Source: Mycolicibacter sp. MU0083
Lineage (GTDB): Bacteria > Actinomycetota > Actinomycetes > Mycobacteriales > Mycobacteriaceae
DNA: 64,000 nucleotides
Assembly: GCF_963378075.1 (NCBI RefSeq)
Contig: NZ_OY726394.1
Span: forward strand, 3,906,001-3,970,000
Direction of reading: 5' to 3'
In this document: piece after piece, positions 35,201 through 45,200 of the stretch
How the letters are laid out: the number at the start of each line of letters is the position of its first letter
Numbering within the stretch: the first letter of the stretch is position 1
Made by a program: the position numbers and the translations under genes
Notes under the pieces: generated by a model
Told to the model about the DNA's origin: nothing
What the model saw: only the letters and a program-made list of their open reading frames with translations
Databases searched by the model: none

Positions 35201-38200
35201 CGCCACCGTTGCCCGCCGCGCCACCGGCACCACCGGTCCCGTTGGCCGCCGCACCGCCGACACCACCGTTGCCGCCCGCACCACCGGCACCCGCGCCACC
35301 GCCGTTGCCGCCGGAGCCGTCGTAGGTGTCGGCGTTCAACGCCTCGCCGCCGTCACCACCGGCACCACCGTTGCCACCGGCGCCACCGGCGCCACCGTTG
35401 CCCGAGTTCGACCCGCCGATACCACCCGCGCCGCCATCGCCACCGACGGCACCGGTCCCACCGGTCGTCCCGTCGTAGCCGATCGTGGTCCCGTCGACCG
35501 CCGCCGCGCCGTCACCACCGGCACCGCCGACACCGCCGTCGCCGTCGGTACCGGCCGCACCGCCGGTGCCGCCGTGGCCACCGGCCTGGGCCACGTTGCC
35601 GAGGATCAATTCGCCGTCGCCGCCGCGGCCGCCGGCACCGCCGTTGCCGCCGCCGCCCTCGGCGCCGGCCGCACCCTGCTCGGCCTGTTCGGTCGCGCTC
35701 GCGTTCCAGCCACCGGCACCACCGGCACCGGCCGCACCGCGGTTACCACCGGTGCCGCCCTGTGCACCGGATCCGGCAACCGCATTCGTGCCACCGCCGG
35801 CACCGTCACCGCCGGCACCGCCGTTTCCGGCGTCACCGGCCGCGCCACCGGTACCACCGCGGCCACCGTCGCCGTCAGCGCCGGCGTCTCCGGCGGTCGC
35901 CGTACCACCGGCACCGCCTTGACCGCCGACACCACCGGCACCACCGTTACCGCTGTCGCCACCGCCGATACCCACGGTGCCGTCGCCGCCGCTGCCGGCT
36001 ATCGCGTCGTCGCCCGCTTGACCGTCCAGGCCGTGACCACCGGCACCACCGGTACCGCCGACACCACCGGCACCACCGGCACCACCGTTGCCGGCGGTGG
36101 TACCGCCGGCACCACCGATACCACCGGCACCGCCGGCGCCACCGTCGACGCCATCCGTTCCGTTACCGCTGATGTTCGTGCTGCCGGCGATGCCGGTCGC
36201 ACCCTGTCCACCGGTACCACCGGCGCCACCATCGCCGACCGTTCCGGCGTCGCCGCCGTTACCACCCTGGCCACCGGCCTGGACCGTGCCGTCGCCGAGG
36301 ACCTCGCCCGCGCCGCCCGTACCGCCGTTACCGCCGTTGCCGCCGGTACCGTCTGCACCCACCGCGCCGGCGGCCGCATACGTGGTGCCACCGCTGAAGC
36401 CACCGGCACCGCCGGCACCGCCGACGCCGGCGTCACCACCGGCACCGCCATTACCACCGTTTCCGGCTGCCACTCCGGTACCGCCACCGGCGCCGTCACC
36501 ACCGTTACCGCCGACGCCGGTCCTGCCCGCGGCGCCGCCGTCGCCACCGATGCCACCGGCGCCGTGCGCACCGGCCGTGCCGTGCGTCGACGCGCCACCG
36601 GCACCGCCGGCGCCACCGACACCACCGACACCGCCGTTGCCGGCCGTGCTGTCCGCGTCACCACCGTTACCGCCGTTGTCGCCGGAACCGGCCGCCGCGT
36701 TCAGACCCGCAGTGCCGTCGGCGCCAGCGCCACCGACACCACCGGTGCCACCGCGGCCACCGACACCACCGGCACCACCGTTACCGGCTTCGGAGCCACC
36801 GGCACCACCGGCGCCACCGACACCACCGGCACCACCGGCCAGACCCGTCGTGCCATCACCGTTGGCGTCGGTGTATCCGGCCATGCCTTCGGCACCGGCG
36901 CCGCCGTTACCGCCGGCACCACCGTTGCCCAGCGAACCACCGTCGCCACCGGCACCGCCGGCACCGCCCGTTCCGCCGGCGACCGTCGCGTCCGCGCCGT
37001 CGCCACCCCGACCGCCGTCACCGCCGCCGGTCGCCGCCTCGCCTACCGAACCCGCAGCACCGTTGGTCGCACCGGCACCACCGGCGCCGGCCGCACCGGC
37101 CACACCCGCGTCACCACCGCGGCCACCCTGGCCACCGTCGATGTGCGTGGCATCACCGTCGGCACCGTCACCACCGTCACCACCGACACCGGCCGCACCA
37201 CCGTTACCACCGTCACCGCCGTCACCGGTCTTGCCCGAAGAACCCAGCAGACCACCGGCACCGCCGGCACCACCGGCGCCACCCTTACCGCCGACGCCAC
37301 CGTTACCACCATCACCGGCGGCACCGCCGTCAGCACCGGGCGCGGTGGCGTCGACACCGTCGCCACCGTTGCCGCCGTTACCGCCGTCGGCGCCCTGGCC
37401 GCCGGCACCGCCTTGGCCGCCGGACCCGATCAGCCACGAACCCTTACCACCGGCACCACCGTTACCACCGGCGCCACCGGCAGCACCGGTCGCGCCGTCT
37501 AGACCTACGCCGCCGACGGCGCCGGCCAGGCCAAGCGCACCGTCACCACCGACACCACCGTTACCACCAACGCCATAAGCAAAACCGATACCGGCACCAC
37601 CGGCACCACCAACACCACCATCACCACCGTTGACACCAGCGCCACCAGCGCCACCATCACCGCCGACACCCATGAACCAACCACCGGCACCACCGGCACC
37701 ACCATCACCACCATTGATACCGGCACCACCAGCACCACCATCACCGAAACTACCCGCCGCACCACCAGCACCACCGGTGCCATCAGCAGCCGTCCCACCG
37801 GCACCACCATCACCGAACCACAGACCACCAGCACCACCGGCAGCCTCAGCCAGCGTGCCCCCATCGACACCGTCCTCACCGTTACCGATCAGCAGCGTGC
37901 CAAAACCGAAGATATTGATGAAGTCCGCAACCGACGACCCGAACGAACTGTCCAGGAAATCCTGACCGAACTCATGCAACGGGTCATAGAACAACGACCC
38001 GAACCAATCATCAGCAGCCGCCGAACCCGGCACCAACGCCAACGACGAATCAAACGACAAACCCACATTCGACAGCAACGGCTCCCACGACTCACCGTCG
38101 AAAATCGTCTCCCACGACCCCGGCGAACCCAGATCCGCAAACGCCTCCGTCAGATCCGCACCAAACCAGTCCAGATCATCAGCCCGCGCCACCGGCGCCC

Positions 38201-38333
38201 CCGCCAACGGCGCCATCCCAAACGCCAAAAACGCGCCCACCGCACTACCGGCCCCCAACAGACGCCGGCCACGCCGGCGACCGTCGGCGCCGTTGAAACC
38301 ACGGCGTTCTGCGCGGTGCTGCTTTCCAGTCAT
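29244..38333 (-). CDS. giant PE-less PGRS protein 1 (3029 aa)
   Basis: Start ATG 38333 has AGGGAG 7 nt upstream. Residues 1-24 are basic (RRRGRR), about 25-48 are hydrophobic, and ARA at 49-51 is a likely signal peptidase site before DDLDWFGADLTEAF. A unique domain of about 110 residues (with ETIFDGESWEPLLS, DDWFGSLFYDPLHEFGQDFL and SVADFINIFGFGTLLIGNGEDG) precedes about 2850 residues of GGxGG/GGAGGxGGxGG repeats. No PE domain is present. It probably is an exported wall-associated or secreted protein. The first 240 codons are nearly identical to PGRS 2 and use many T-ending glycine and alanine codons, unlike the GC-ending body. It is convergent with acyltransferase 1 and divergent from acyltransferase 2. 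Confidence 0.85.
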   Translation of the reverse strand: MTGKQHRAERRGFNGADGRRRGRRLLGAGSAVGAFLAFGMAPLAGAPVARADDLDWFGADLTEAFADLGSPGSWETIFDGESWEPLLSNVGLSFDSSLALVPGSAAADDWFGSLFYDPLHEFGQDFLDSSFGSSVADFINIFGFGTLLIGNGEDGVDGGTLAEAAGGAGGLWFGDGGAGGTAADGTGGAGGAAGSFGDGGAGGAGINGGDGGAGGAGGWFMGVGGDGGAGGAGVNGGDGGVGGAGGAGIGFAYGVGGNGGVGGDGALGLAGAVGGVGLDGATGAAGGAGGNGGAGGKGSWLIGSGGQGGAGGQGADGGNGGNGGDGVDATAPGADGGAAGDGGNGGVGGKGGAGGAGGAGGLLGSSGKTGDGGDGGNGGAAGVGGDGGDGADGDATHIDGGQGGRGGDAGVAGAAGAGGAGATNGAAGSVGEAATGGGDGGRGGDGADATVAGGTGGAGGAGGDGGSLGNGGAGGNGGAGAEGMAGYTDANGDGTTGLAGGAGGVGGAGGAGGSEAGNGGAGGVGGRGGTGGVGGAGADGTAGLNAAAGSGDNGGNGGDADSTAGNGGVGGVGGAGGAGGASTHGTAGAHGAGGIGGDGGAAGRTGVGGNGGDGAGGGTGVAAGNGGNGGAGGDAGVGGAGGAGGFSGGTTYAAAGAVGADGTGGNGGNGGTGGAGEVLGDGTVQAGGQGGNGGDAGTVGDGGAGGTGGQGATGIAGSTNISGNGTDGVDGGAGGAGGIGGAGGTTAGNGGAGGAGGVGGTGGAGGHGLDGQAGDDAIAGSGGDGTVGIGGGDSGNGGAGGVGGQGGAGGTATAGDAGADGDGGRGGTGGAAGDAGNGGAGGDGAGGGTNAVAGSGAQGGTGGNRGAAGAGGAGGWNASATEQAEQGAAGAEGGGGNGGAGGRGGDGELILGNVAQAGGHGGTGGAAGTDGDGGVGGAGGDGAAAVDGTTIGYDGTTGGTGAVGGDGGAGGIGGSNSGNGGAGGAGGNGGAGGDGGEALNADTYDGSGGNGGGAGAGGAGGNGGVGGAAANGTGGAGGAAGNGGDAGTAAEGGWGGGGGGATNAGNGGNGGDGADGGAAGNAGAGGAGVDEGAIGAAGEVGQHADGADGGRGGDGFGLIGGSTIGQGGGQGGQGGNAASVGNGGVGGTGGTGATVHGETGNDGHGTDGYQGGVGGQGGQGGQGGSVSGDGGAGGVGGIGGNGGNGGDGADATVADTDGGNGGNAGAGGNGGNGGQGGAATDGTGGAGGNSGYGGNGGVAGNGGKGLGGGGGDTAGDGGAGGAGADGGLTGTVGTGGAGSIQGADGSAGLDGVASDGGIGGAGGAGEGLIAGTDIGQGGGNGGVGGSGGNVGNGGAGGAGGVGATVHGFTDIDGNGTAGYLGGVGGNGGTGGAGGATAGNGGVGGNAGRGGNGGNGGAGADAMIADTDGGNGGNAGAGGQGGVGGEGGAAAAGVGGAGGDAGDGGDAGAAGTGGTGLGGGGATNAGNGGAGGDGADAGIAGTEGLGGIGVDGDGAAGATGTDGLGSDGGAGGQGGVGVGLITGSDLGQGGGAGGHGGDAATAGNGGAGGNGGAGAAGEAGVTDGNGDGTNGGHGGVGGSGGVGGAGGSDAGDGGAGGVGGAGGAGGNAGHGANGTAALVTPGTGASGANGSDGGDGGIGGNGGAGGDGGAGGTATAGSAGADGLGGLGGNAGNAGNAGDGGRGADGTGGGTGAVAGSGGDGGDGGVRGTAGNAGEGGWDAGHTTQADAGNAGAVAIGGNGGAGGKGGNGMVLADGTIQAGGAGGHGGDAGPIGNGGAGGNGGAGAHGTAGSTALANGGTGADGAAGGHAGNGGKGGEISGNGGLGGVGGAGGNGGVGGAGVAGLAGADAVAGSGGNGGDGTDGGNGGQGGNGGTGGNGGQGGTATNGKAGLDGTGGIGGNGGAAGDAGDGGRGGHGAGGGTEDTAGYGGNGGAGGDRGTAGQAGKGGLNGDGVTYRNDGAAGAAGGGGNGGDGGAGGNGDLLADGATGQAGGNGGNGGAAGAFGNGGTGGAGGRGGDGEAGVTDGDGNGTTGGNGGVGGAGGTGGDGGTVAGDAGAGGAGGVGGAGGNGGAGVIGAAGETGGNGGQGGDAAAGGAGGQGGNASQGAGGVGGVGGDAGAAGNGGAGGHGGDGAEGIAAGNGGTGGDGGNRAQAGTGGGGGLGQGGAQAADGQDGTSLVGGDGGAGGNGGAGVVQADGTAQDGGSGGQGGNAGAIGTGGAGGNGGAGSAGIDGTTDINGDGTDGTAGGHGGAAGNGGAGGTVEGNGGAGGVGGVGGRGGHGGAGDNGAHGTDAAAGSGDNGGAGSDATSTNGSGGAGGSGGAGGTGGVATNGQAGVDGAGGAGGDGGNTGDGANGGNGGAGAGGGSGLVAGSGGKGGAGGTAGTAGLGGAGGTGGDGTAGAAGQDGAVLGGNGGNGGAGGNAAAGQAGGDGGAGGDAGTVGHGGAGGNGGAGAHGAAGGTSGVDGTDGEAGTAGGNGGAGGAGGSISGDGGAGGVGGVGGNGGAGGDAADGSAGTNATAGSGANGGTGGDATGTAGDGGAGGVGGAGGAGGTATDGDSGADGVGGVGGNGGAGGNAGSGGRGGDGAGGGTNAAAGNGGAGGNSSSVAGAGGAAGAGGVGGDGVTEADSGVSGAEGAAGSGGTGGNGGNGVTLGSGLAQAGGHGGVGGNSTAEYGNGGTGGNGGNGAAGTSGTNAATGAGAAGGNGGNGGAAGQHGTGGTGGNAGSGGKGGNNTSTAANGGAGQNTPKDPQGQGMAGGQGGSGAKGASGFAGGAGGIGGVGGAGGTVTGDGGAGGLGGSGGAGGTGGTGGNGGTGGKGSDGGLGLPGRAGGMGGVGGQGGDGGTGGNAGAGGAGGVALGDGRAGAHGDAGVAGKGGTGGQAGNGGTGGAPGAGYNGLAGQGTGGGGTGGSGGNGGVGGTGGQGGTEADGSTGMAGSGGKGGNGGNGVNGASKPSKSNWAGSGGNGGDGGQGGANGNGVAGSAGTDGTAGGKATSGSSTVGKGGAGGIGGAGAP
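37541..38250. repeat. near-identical N-terminal module shared by the giant PGRS genes (copy 1)
   Basis: 710 bp align without gaps to 49824-50533 (constant offset 12283) with very few differences. The module encodes the end of the signal peptide, the unique domain and the first PGRS repeats. It points to recent duplication or gene conversion. Confidence 0.8.
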
Positions 38334-38561
38334 GTGGGACTCCCTATTCTGCTGCGAACCCATGTCGGTGATGGTCTGTCGAATCAAGTTTTGGTGTGTT
38401 TGACGGTGCCGAGGACTCAGCACAGCCGGCGGAATCTCGGTGGCTGATTCAGGTTGTGCCACGCCGCATTTCGGCGCTGACGGGCGCTTCCGCGCATGGC
38501 ATTATGAGCGGACCCATTGGTGACGGCGTTGCCGTCCATGGAGATCCAGGAGGAATTTTTG

Positions 38562-38609
38562 ATGGCTACCGAAATCGCACCGGCGACAACGGATTCGGGG
38601 GCGATATGA
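38562..38609 (+). CDS. 15-codon leader ORF of acyltransferase 2
   Basis: MATEIAPATTDSGAI, with a strong AGGAGG 8 nt before its ATG. Its TGA overlaps the acyltransferase ATG (ATGA, 38606-38609). It is the counterpart of the leader at 28331-28378. Length, ends and stop/start overlap are conserved while the middle residues vary, which argues for selection on its translation. Confidence 0.6.
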   Translation: MATEIAPATTDSGAI

Positions 38610-39235
38610 GTTCGCTGATGGCACGGCAGCTGGCGAACGTGTCCGAGGAGGTTCGCGCCGTTCCACCGCCGCCGCTGCCGGTGTTCCCCGAGCCGTACAG
38701 TGTGCGTTTCGCCGACCCGGACGGCGACGCGGAGTTGATCTCCGACTGGATGAACCGGCCGCACCTGGCCGAGACATGGCATTACGACTACCCGGCCGAC
38801 CAATGGCGCCAGCATCTGGGCATCCAGTTCTCCGGCAGTTACTCCCGGCCGTACGTCATCAGCATCGACGACCGTCCCATGGCCTACATGGAGCTGTTCC
38901 GAGCCGCCCAAGACGACGTCTCCGTCCTCTACGACGCGCATCCTTATGACGTCGGGTTGCACATCGCCTTCGGCGAGTTCAGCATGCTCAAGCGCGGGCA
39001 CGGGGGTCCGCTGTTCTTCGCCCTCGTCAACAGCATGTTCGAGATCGAACCGCAATGCCGGCGGATCATCGGAGACACCCACGCTGCGGAAGACTCGTTG
39101 GGACGCCGCGCCTGGCAGCACCGTGGCGGCACCTTCCTGGGCGAGCACTTCGTACCGAAGTGGAACCAGCGCATCGCGCTGTTCTGCTGGCCGAGGACGC
39201 CGGAGGACATTCCGATCCACAGCGCAGACGCCTAA
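38606..39235 (+). CDS. MbtK-like N-acyltransferase 2 (GNAT, IucB/MbtK family)
   Basis: A 209-residue paralogue of acyltransferase 1 with the same blocks: RFADPDGDAELISDWMNRPHLAETW, YMELFRAAQDD, YDAHPYDVGLH, PQCRRIIGDTHAAEDS and GTFLGEHF. The MbtK-type aspartate/histidine region (D-P-Y-D-x-G-L-H in copy 1) is H-P-Y-D-V-G-L-H here, a small active-site-region difference. It is divergent from PGRS 1 across about 230 bp and convergent with PGRS 2. A 15-codon leader ORF overlaps its start. The acceptor is unknown; repeated pairing with giant PGRS genes suggests a linked role. Confidence 0.82.
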   Translation: MSSLMARQLANVSEEVRAVPPPPLPVFPEPYSVRFADPDGDAELISDWMNRPHLAETWHYDYPADQWRQHLGIQFSGSYSRPYVISIDDRPMAYMELFRAAQDDVSVLYDAHPYDVGLHIAFGEFSMLKRGHGGPLFFALVNSMFEIEPQCRRIIGDTHAAEDSLGRRAWQHRGGTFLGEHFVPKWNQRIALFCWPRTPEDIPIHSADA

Positions 39236-39248
39236 GACCGGTCGCCGG

Positions 39249-39277
39249 GGGCGGCGGATCATCATGATCCGCCGCCC
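39249..39277. terminator. bidirectional hairpin at the PGRS 2 stop
   Basis: GGGCGGCGGATCAT (39249-39262) and ATGATCCGCCGCCC (39264-39277) are perfect 14-nt inverted arms around one base. The palindrome overlaps the PGRS 2 stop codon and follows acyltransferase 2 by 13 nt. No clear U-tract is present on either strand. Confidence 0.55.
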
Positions 39278-42200
39278 TTGCCACCTGTACCACCGGCGCC
39301 GCCCTGACCGGGCGTCGCACTGTCGGTACCGCTGGCGTTGCCGCCGTTGGCCCCGGCCGATCCGGTCCCACCGGGCAGGCCGCTGCCGCTCGCGCCACCG
39401 GTACCACCGGTGCCGCCCTTGCCGCCACCACCGGCAGACCAACCGTTCTTGCCGGTGCTGCCGTTGCCGCCGACGCCACCCTTACCACCGGTGCCACCGT
39501 TGCCGCCCTTGCCGTCGGCACCATCGGCGCCCACGCCACCGGCCGAACCGTCGCCGTTGCGGAGTGCGCCACTGGCGCCACCGGCGCCCGCGGAGCCTCC
39601 GGTACCGCCGACACCACCGGTGCCACCGGTGCCACCGGCACCGGCGGTGTTGCCCTTGGAACCGGTGCCACCCTTGCCGCCGACGCCACCGTCACCGCCG
39701 TTGCCGCCGGAACCTCCGGCACCGCCCTTACCGCCGGCGCCACTGTTGCCGGATTCGGTGCCGCTGGCACCGCCGGCACCACCTGCGCCGCCCGCGGCAC
39801 CGGCAGTGCCGTCGCCACCGATACCGCCGGTACCGCCGACGGCCCGCTCGCCACCCGTGGTTCCCGTGGTCCCGGTCGTCCCGGCAAGGCCCTGGCCACC
39901 GGCGCCGCCCTGACCACCGGCGCCGCCGTTGCCGTGCAGTGCGGCGTCGCCGCCCACGCCACCGTCGCCACCGGCCTGGGCCGCGGTCGTACTGGTCGCG
40001 TTGGATCCGGTGCCACCGTTACCGCCGGCCCCACCGTTTCCGGTGCTGCCCGCGACGCCGGCCGCGCCGCCGGCCGCCTGCGTGGTGTGGTCGCCGTCCC
40101 AACCGCCGGCCCCGGCCGTGCCGACCGCGCCCGCCGTGCTGGAGCTGTTGCCACCGTTGCCGCCGGAACCGGCAACCGCACCGCCACCGCCACCGGCGCC
40201 ATGACCACCGCGGCCGCCGTCACCGGCGTTACCCGCGGAGCCGGCCGCACCGCCGACGCCGCCGGCGCCGTCGGCACCCGCCGCGCCGTTGGTCGCGGAA
40301 CCGCCATAGCCACCGTTGCCGCCGGTGCCACCGTCGGCACCGTCACCGGCCGTTCCGGTGGCGTCGCCACCGTTACCGCCGTTACCGCCGCTACCGGCGG
40401 CCGCGTCCGCGCCGGCCAGACCGTCGGCCGCGTCGCCGCCGTTACCGCCGGCGCCACCGGTGCCACCGACACCGCCACGTCCGCCGTCACCGGAGACCGT
40501 GCCGCCGGCACCACCGTTGCCACCGGATCCGCCGTCGCCGCCGCCGACACCGTTGGTGCCGTCGCCGGACGCCTCGGTGATCCCGTGGGTACCGGCCGCA
40601 CCCGCGCCACCGTCACCACCGGCACCACCGGTGCCGACCGTTCCGGCCGCGCCACCGTTGCCGCCGTTACCACCGGTCTGGGCGAAACCGTCGGCGAGAA
40701 TCTGGCCGGTACCACCGTTGCCGGCCGCGCCGCCGTTACCCCCGGTGCCGAGTGCACCGTCGTTGCCGTCCGCGGCAGGTCCGCCGCTACCGACGCCGCC
40801 GGCACCACCGGCGCCGACCGCGGCGCGGTCACCACCGGCGCCACCGTTACCGCCGTTCCCCGCGACGTGGTTCACGCCGCCACCGGAACCGGCCGCACCG
40901 GTACCACCGTTACCGGCGTTACCGGCGTTGCCGCCGTTACCGCCGACACCCGCGGCGCCGTTGATGGCACTGCCACCCGCACCACCGGCACCACCGGCCG
41001 CAGCGTCGCCACCGGCGCCACCGTGACCACCGGCCGCACCGTTGACGCCGACGGCACCGTTGCCACCGTTGCCACCGCTGCCGCCGTGGCCACCGGCACC
41101 ACCGACACCGGCGTTACCCGAGACCGTGCCACCGGCACCGCCGTCGCCGCCCTGGCCGCCCATCGCACCGCTGATGCCGTCGATGCCGTTGCCGGACCCA
41201 TCGGTGGTTCCGTTCGTGCCGGAGGCACCCGCACCGCCGGCACCGCCCGCGCCGCCGTTGCCGACCGCGCCCGCGTCCCCGCCGGTACCACCGGCGCCAC
41301 CGGCCTGCGCCACGCCGCCGATCAGGACGCCGCTGCCGCCCTTACCGCCGGCTCCACCGTTACCGGTGGAGACATCGCCGTCCGCGCCCGCCTTGCCGTC
41401 GGCCGCGATGGTGCTGTTGCCGCCGATACCGCCGTTACCGCCCGCGCCGCCGAAGCCCGCGTAACCGCCGCTGCCGCCGTCGCCACCGTCGCCGGCCACG
41501 AGGTCGCTGCCGCCACCGGCACCGTCACCACCGTTGCCGCCACGACCGGCCGCACCGCCGGCACCACCGTTACCGCCGATACCGCCGGCACCGGCAGCAC
41601 CCTGCGTGCCGTTGGTGGCGGCGCCGCCGAGGGCACCCGCACCACCGTGACCGCCGACGCCACCGTTACCGCTGATGCCCGCGTCGCCACCGTCCTGGCC
41701 GTCGGCGCCGCTGCCGGCCGCCGCGCTCTGTCCGTCGGTGCCCTGGGCGACGCCGCCGACACCACCGGTACCGCCGGTGCCGCCGCGGCCACCGGCACCA
41801 CCGTTGCCGGAGATGCTGCCGCCGGCACCGCCGACGCCACCGTTACCGCCCGCGCCACCGTTGGAACCGTCGGTGCCGTTGCCGCTGCCGTCGATGACGC
41901 CGTTGGCACCCAACGCACCGGCGCCACCGTTACCGCCGGCGCCACCGTTACCGATGGTGCCGGCCGCACCGCCGATACCGCCGTTGCCGCCGGCCTGCGA
42001 AGTGCCGTCGACGAGCAGTTGGCCGAGACCACCGTGGCCGGCGTTGCCGCCGTTGCCACCACCGCTCAACGATCCGTCCGTACCGTCGATGCCCGGGCCG
42101 CCGCTGCCGGTGCCACCGGCACCACCGAGTCCGGCTGCGGCACGGTCACCACCGGCACCACCGTTGCCGCCGTTGCCGGCCGCGGCGTTCACGCCACCGC

Positions 42201-45200
42201 CGGCGCCGTTGCCGCCCGTGCCACCGTTCCCGGCGATACCGGCGTTACCGCCGTTGCCGCCGTTGCCGGCGAGCCCGTTGACGGCGCTACCACCCTGGCC
42301 GCCGTCGGCGCCCGATGCCGCGTCGCCACCGGCGCCACCGTTGCCACCGTGGCCACCGTTGACCCCTGCGGCACCGTTGCCACCCGTACCGCCGCTGCCG
42401 CCGTTACCGCCGTTACCGCCGTTACCGCCGTTGCCCGAGATCGAGCCGCCGGCGCCGCCGTTGCCGCCCAGCGCACCGGCCGTGCCGATGGCGCCATCGG
42501 TGCCGTGCCCGTCACCACCGGTGGATCCGGCCGCACCGATGGTGCCGTGACCACCGTTACCGCCGTTACCGCCGTCGCCGATGTTGCCACCGTCGCCACC
42601 GTTACCGGCCTTGCCACCGGCCTGGTGGCTGCCGACGGCGTTGCCGCCGTTGCCGCCGTTACCGCCGTCGCCGCCGTGCGTCGCCGCGGCACCGTCGATG
42701 CCGTCGGCTCGGTGCGTGCCGTCCGCGTTGGCACCCCCGGTGCCGCCGGTACCGGCGGTACCGATGTCACCGCCGTGACCGCCGTTGCCGCCGGAGCCGG
42801 CCAGAGCGTTCACGCCGCCGCCGGCACCGTCGCCACCGTCGCCACCGTCGGCGCCGTTACCGGCGTTACCGCCGTTACCGCCGACCGTTCCGAAACCACC
42901 CACGCCGGCCTTGCCGTTGGTCGCGGTGCCGCCTGCACCACCGTTACCGCCGTTACCGCCGTTACCCGCGTTACCGCCGTTGCCGCCGTCACCGCCGTCG
43001 CTGCCGACACCGCCGGTGCCGGCGATCGCGTCCAGGCCGGCCTTGCCGACGAAACCGTTGCCGCCGTTGCCGCCGTTGCCCGCCAAGCCGGCGCCGCCAC
43101 CGGCGCCACCGTCACCGGAGATCGTGCCGCCCGCACCACCGGCACCACCGTCGCCGCCGTTACCGCCGGACTGGCCGTTGCGGCCGTCGACCGAGGCGGC
43201 CGTGCCGTTCGCACCGTTGCCACCGATGCTGCCGGCGCCACCGAAGCCGCCCGCACCGCCGTTGCCGTAGGTTCCGGCGTCGCCGCCGGCACCACCGATG
43301 CCGCCGTGCTGCGGGTTGCCGTTGGCCAGCAGCTGTCCGCTTCCGCCGCGTCCGCCGTTGCCACCGTTGCCGCCGGTGCCGGCGCCGCCGTTGCCACCGT
43401 CGACCGCCTTCTGGCCGTCACCGCTGAGGCCGGCCTTGCCGCCGAGACCGAAGTCGCCGCGGTCACCGCCGTCGCCGCCGTTGCCGCCGCGGCCGGCTGC
43501 CGCGTTGGAACCGCCGCCCGCGCCGTTGCCACCGTTGCCACCGTTGCCGGCGTTGCCCGCAGCACCACCCTGGCCGCCGTTGCCGCCGATACCGGCCGCA
43601 CCGTCGTTGCCATCGGTCGCGGTACCGCCGACGCCGCCCTGACCGCCGTGTCCGCCCATGGCGCCGGAACCGCCGTCGCCGCCGTGTCCGCCGTCGCCGC
43701 CGGCCAGGCCGCTGCCGAACGCCGCGGACTGTGCCGAGGTGCCGCTGGCACCGTGACCGCCGCGTCCACCGGCTCCACCGGCACCACCGGCACCACCGGC
43801 ACCGGCATCGCCGGACTCGGTTCCGCCGTCGCCGCCCTTGCCGCCGTTGCCGCCGGCGCCGCCCGCGGTGCCGTCCGTGCCGCTGCCGCCGTTACCGGCG
43901 CCGTCGACCACACCGTCGATCCCGGCGATACCGGCCGAGCCCGCGCCACCGTTGCCACCGGCGCCACCGACGCCGACCGGACCGGCCGCACCACCGTCAC
44001 CGGCATGGCCACCGTCCTGCGCGGTGCCGTCCGCGCGGGTGATACCGGCACCACCGTTACCACCGGCGCCACCGTTACCGCCGGTCGCCGCGGCACCGGC
44101 CGCGCCCTCGGCGGCCTGCTCGGTGAGGCTGGCGTTCCAACCGCCCTGGCCCGCGGAGGCACCGGCCTCGCCGCGGACACCGCCCTGGCCACCGGAGCCA
44201 CCGGAACCGGCCTGGTCCGCGGTGCCGCCGCCGGCGCCGTGGCCACCGTTACCGCCGTTACCGGCGTTGCCCGCGTCGCCGGCGTTGCCGCCCGCGCCAC
44301 CGACACCTTCGGCACCTGCCGCGCCATTGGTCGCGGTACCGCCGAAGCCACCGTTACCGCCGGTGCCGCCGTTACCACCCACGGCACCGTCACCGGCGTC
44401 GCCGCCGTCGGTGCCATCGCCGCCGCTACCTGCGACAGCGTCGGTTCCCGCGGTGCCGTCCGCACCGCTACCTCCGTTGCCGCCATGGCCGGCTGCGCCA
44501 CCGTTACCACCGACACCGCCGTCACCGGACACGGTTCCACCGGCGCCACCGACACCACCGGTGCCACCGTTACCACCGTCGGCACCGTCGGTGCCGTTGC
44601 CGTCGACGTCGGTGATGCCGTGCACCGTCGCACCGGTACCACCGTGACCGCCGGCACCACCGGTGCCGACCAAGGCCGCGTTGCCACCGGCACCACCGGT
44701 GCCACCGCCCTGACCGGTGTTGGTTCCGGAGATCAGGCCGGCACCGGCGCCACCCTGGCCGCCGGCCCCACCGTCGCTGCCGACGCCATCGTTTCCGGCC
44801 GCACCGGCTTCCGCGGCACCGTCGGTTCCGGTCCCACCGAGACCCGCGGTACCGGCGGCACCACCGTCGGCACCGTCGCCGCCGGCACCACCGTTGCCGG
44901 CGTTCGTGCCGCCGCCGCCGCCGAGGCCGACGCCACCGACACCCGCGGTACCGGCGTCGCCACCGTCACCGGCGGCACCACCCGCGCCGCCGAGGCCGTC
45001 GGTGGCGTCGCCACCCTGGCCACCGACACCGCCCTGACCGCCGTTACCGGCGTTACCGCCGTTGCCACCGTCGGTGTCGACCACCGACGCATCGGCGCCC
45101 GCGCCACCGGCGCCGCCGTTGCCGCCGCGTCCGGCGTTACCACCGGCACCACCGTTTCCGGCCGTGGTGCCGCCCGCACCACCCTGGCCGCCGTTGCCAC

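Noticed and set aside
29091..37502. Very long open frame on the plus strand opposite giant PGRS 1 (and a similar one at 39934-49776)
   Set aside because: It is the antisense reading of GGN-rich repeats, giving Thr/Ala/Val-rich sequence without start signals or domains. The minus frame has a signal peptide, a ribosome-binding site and a unique domain.
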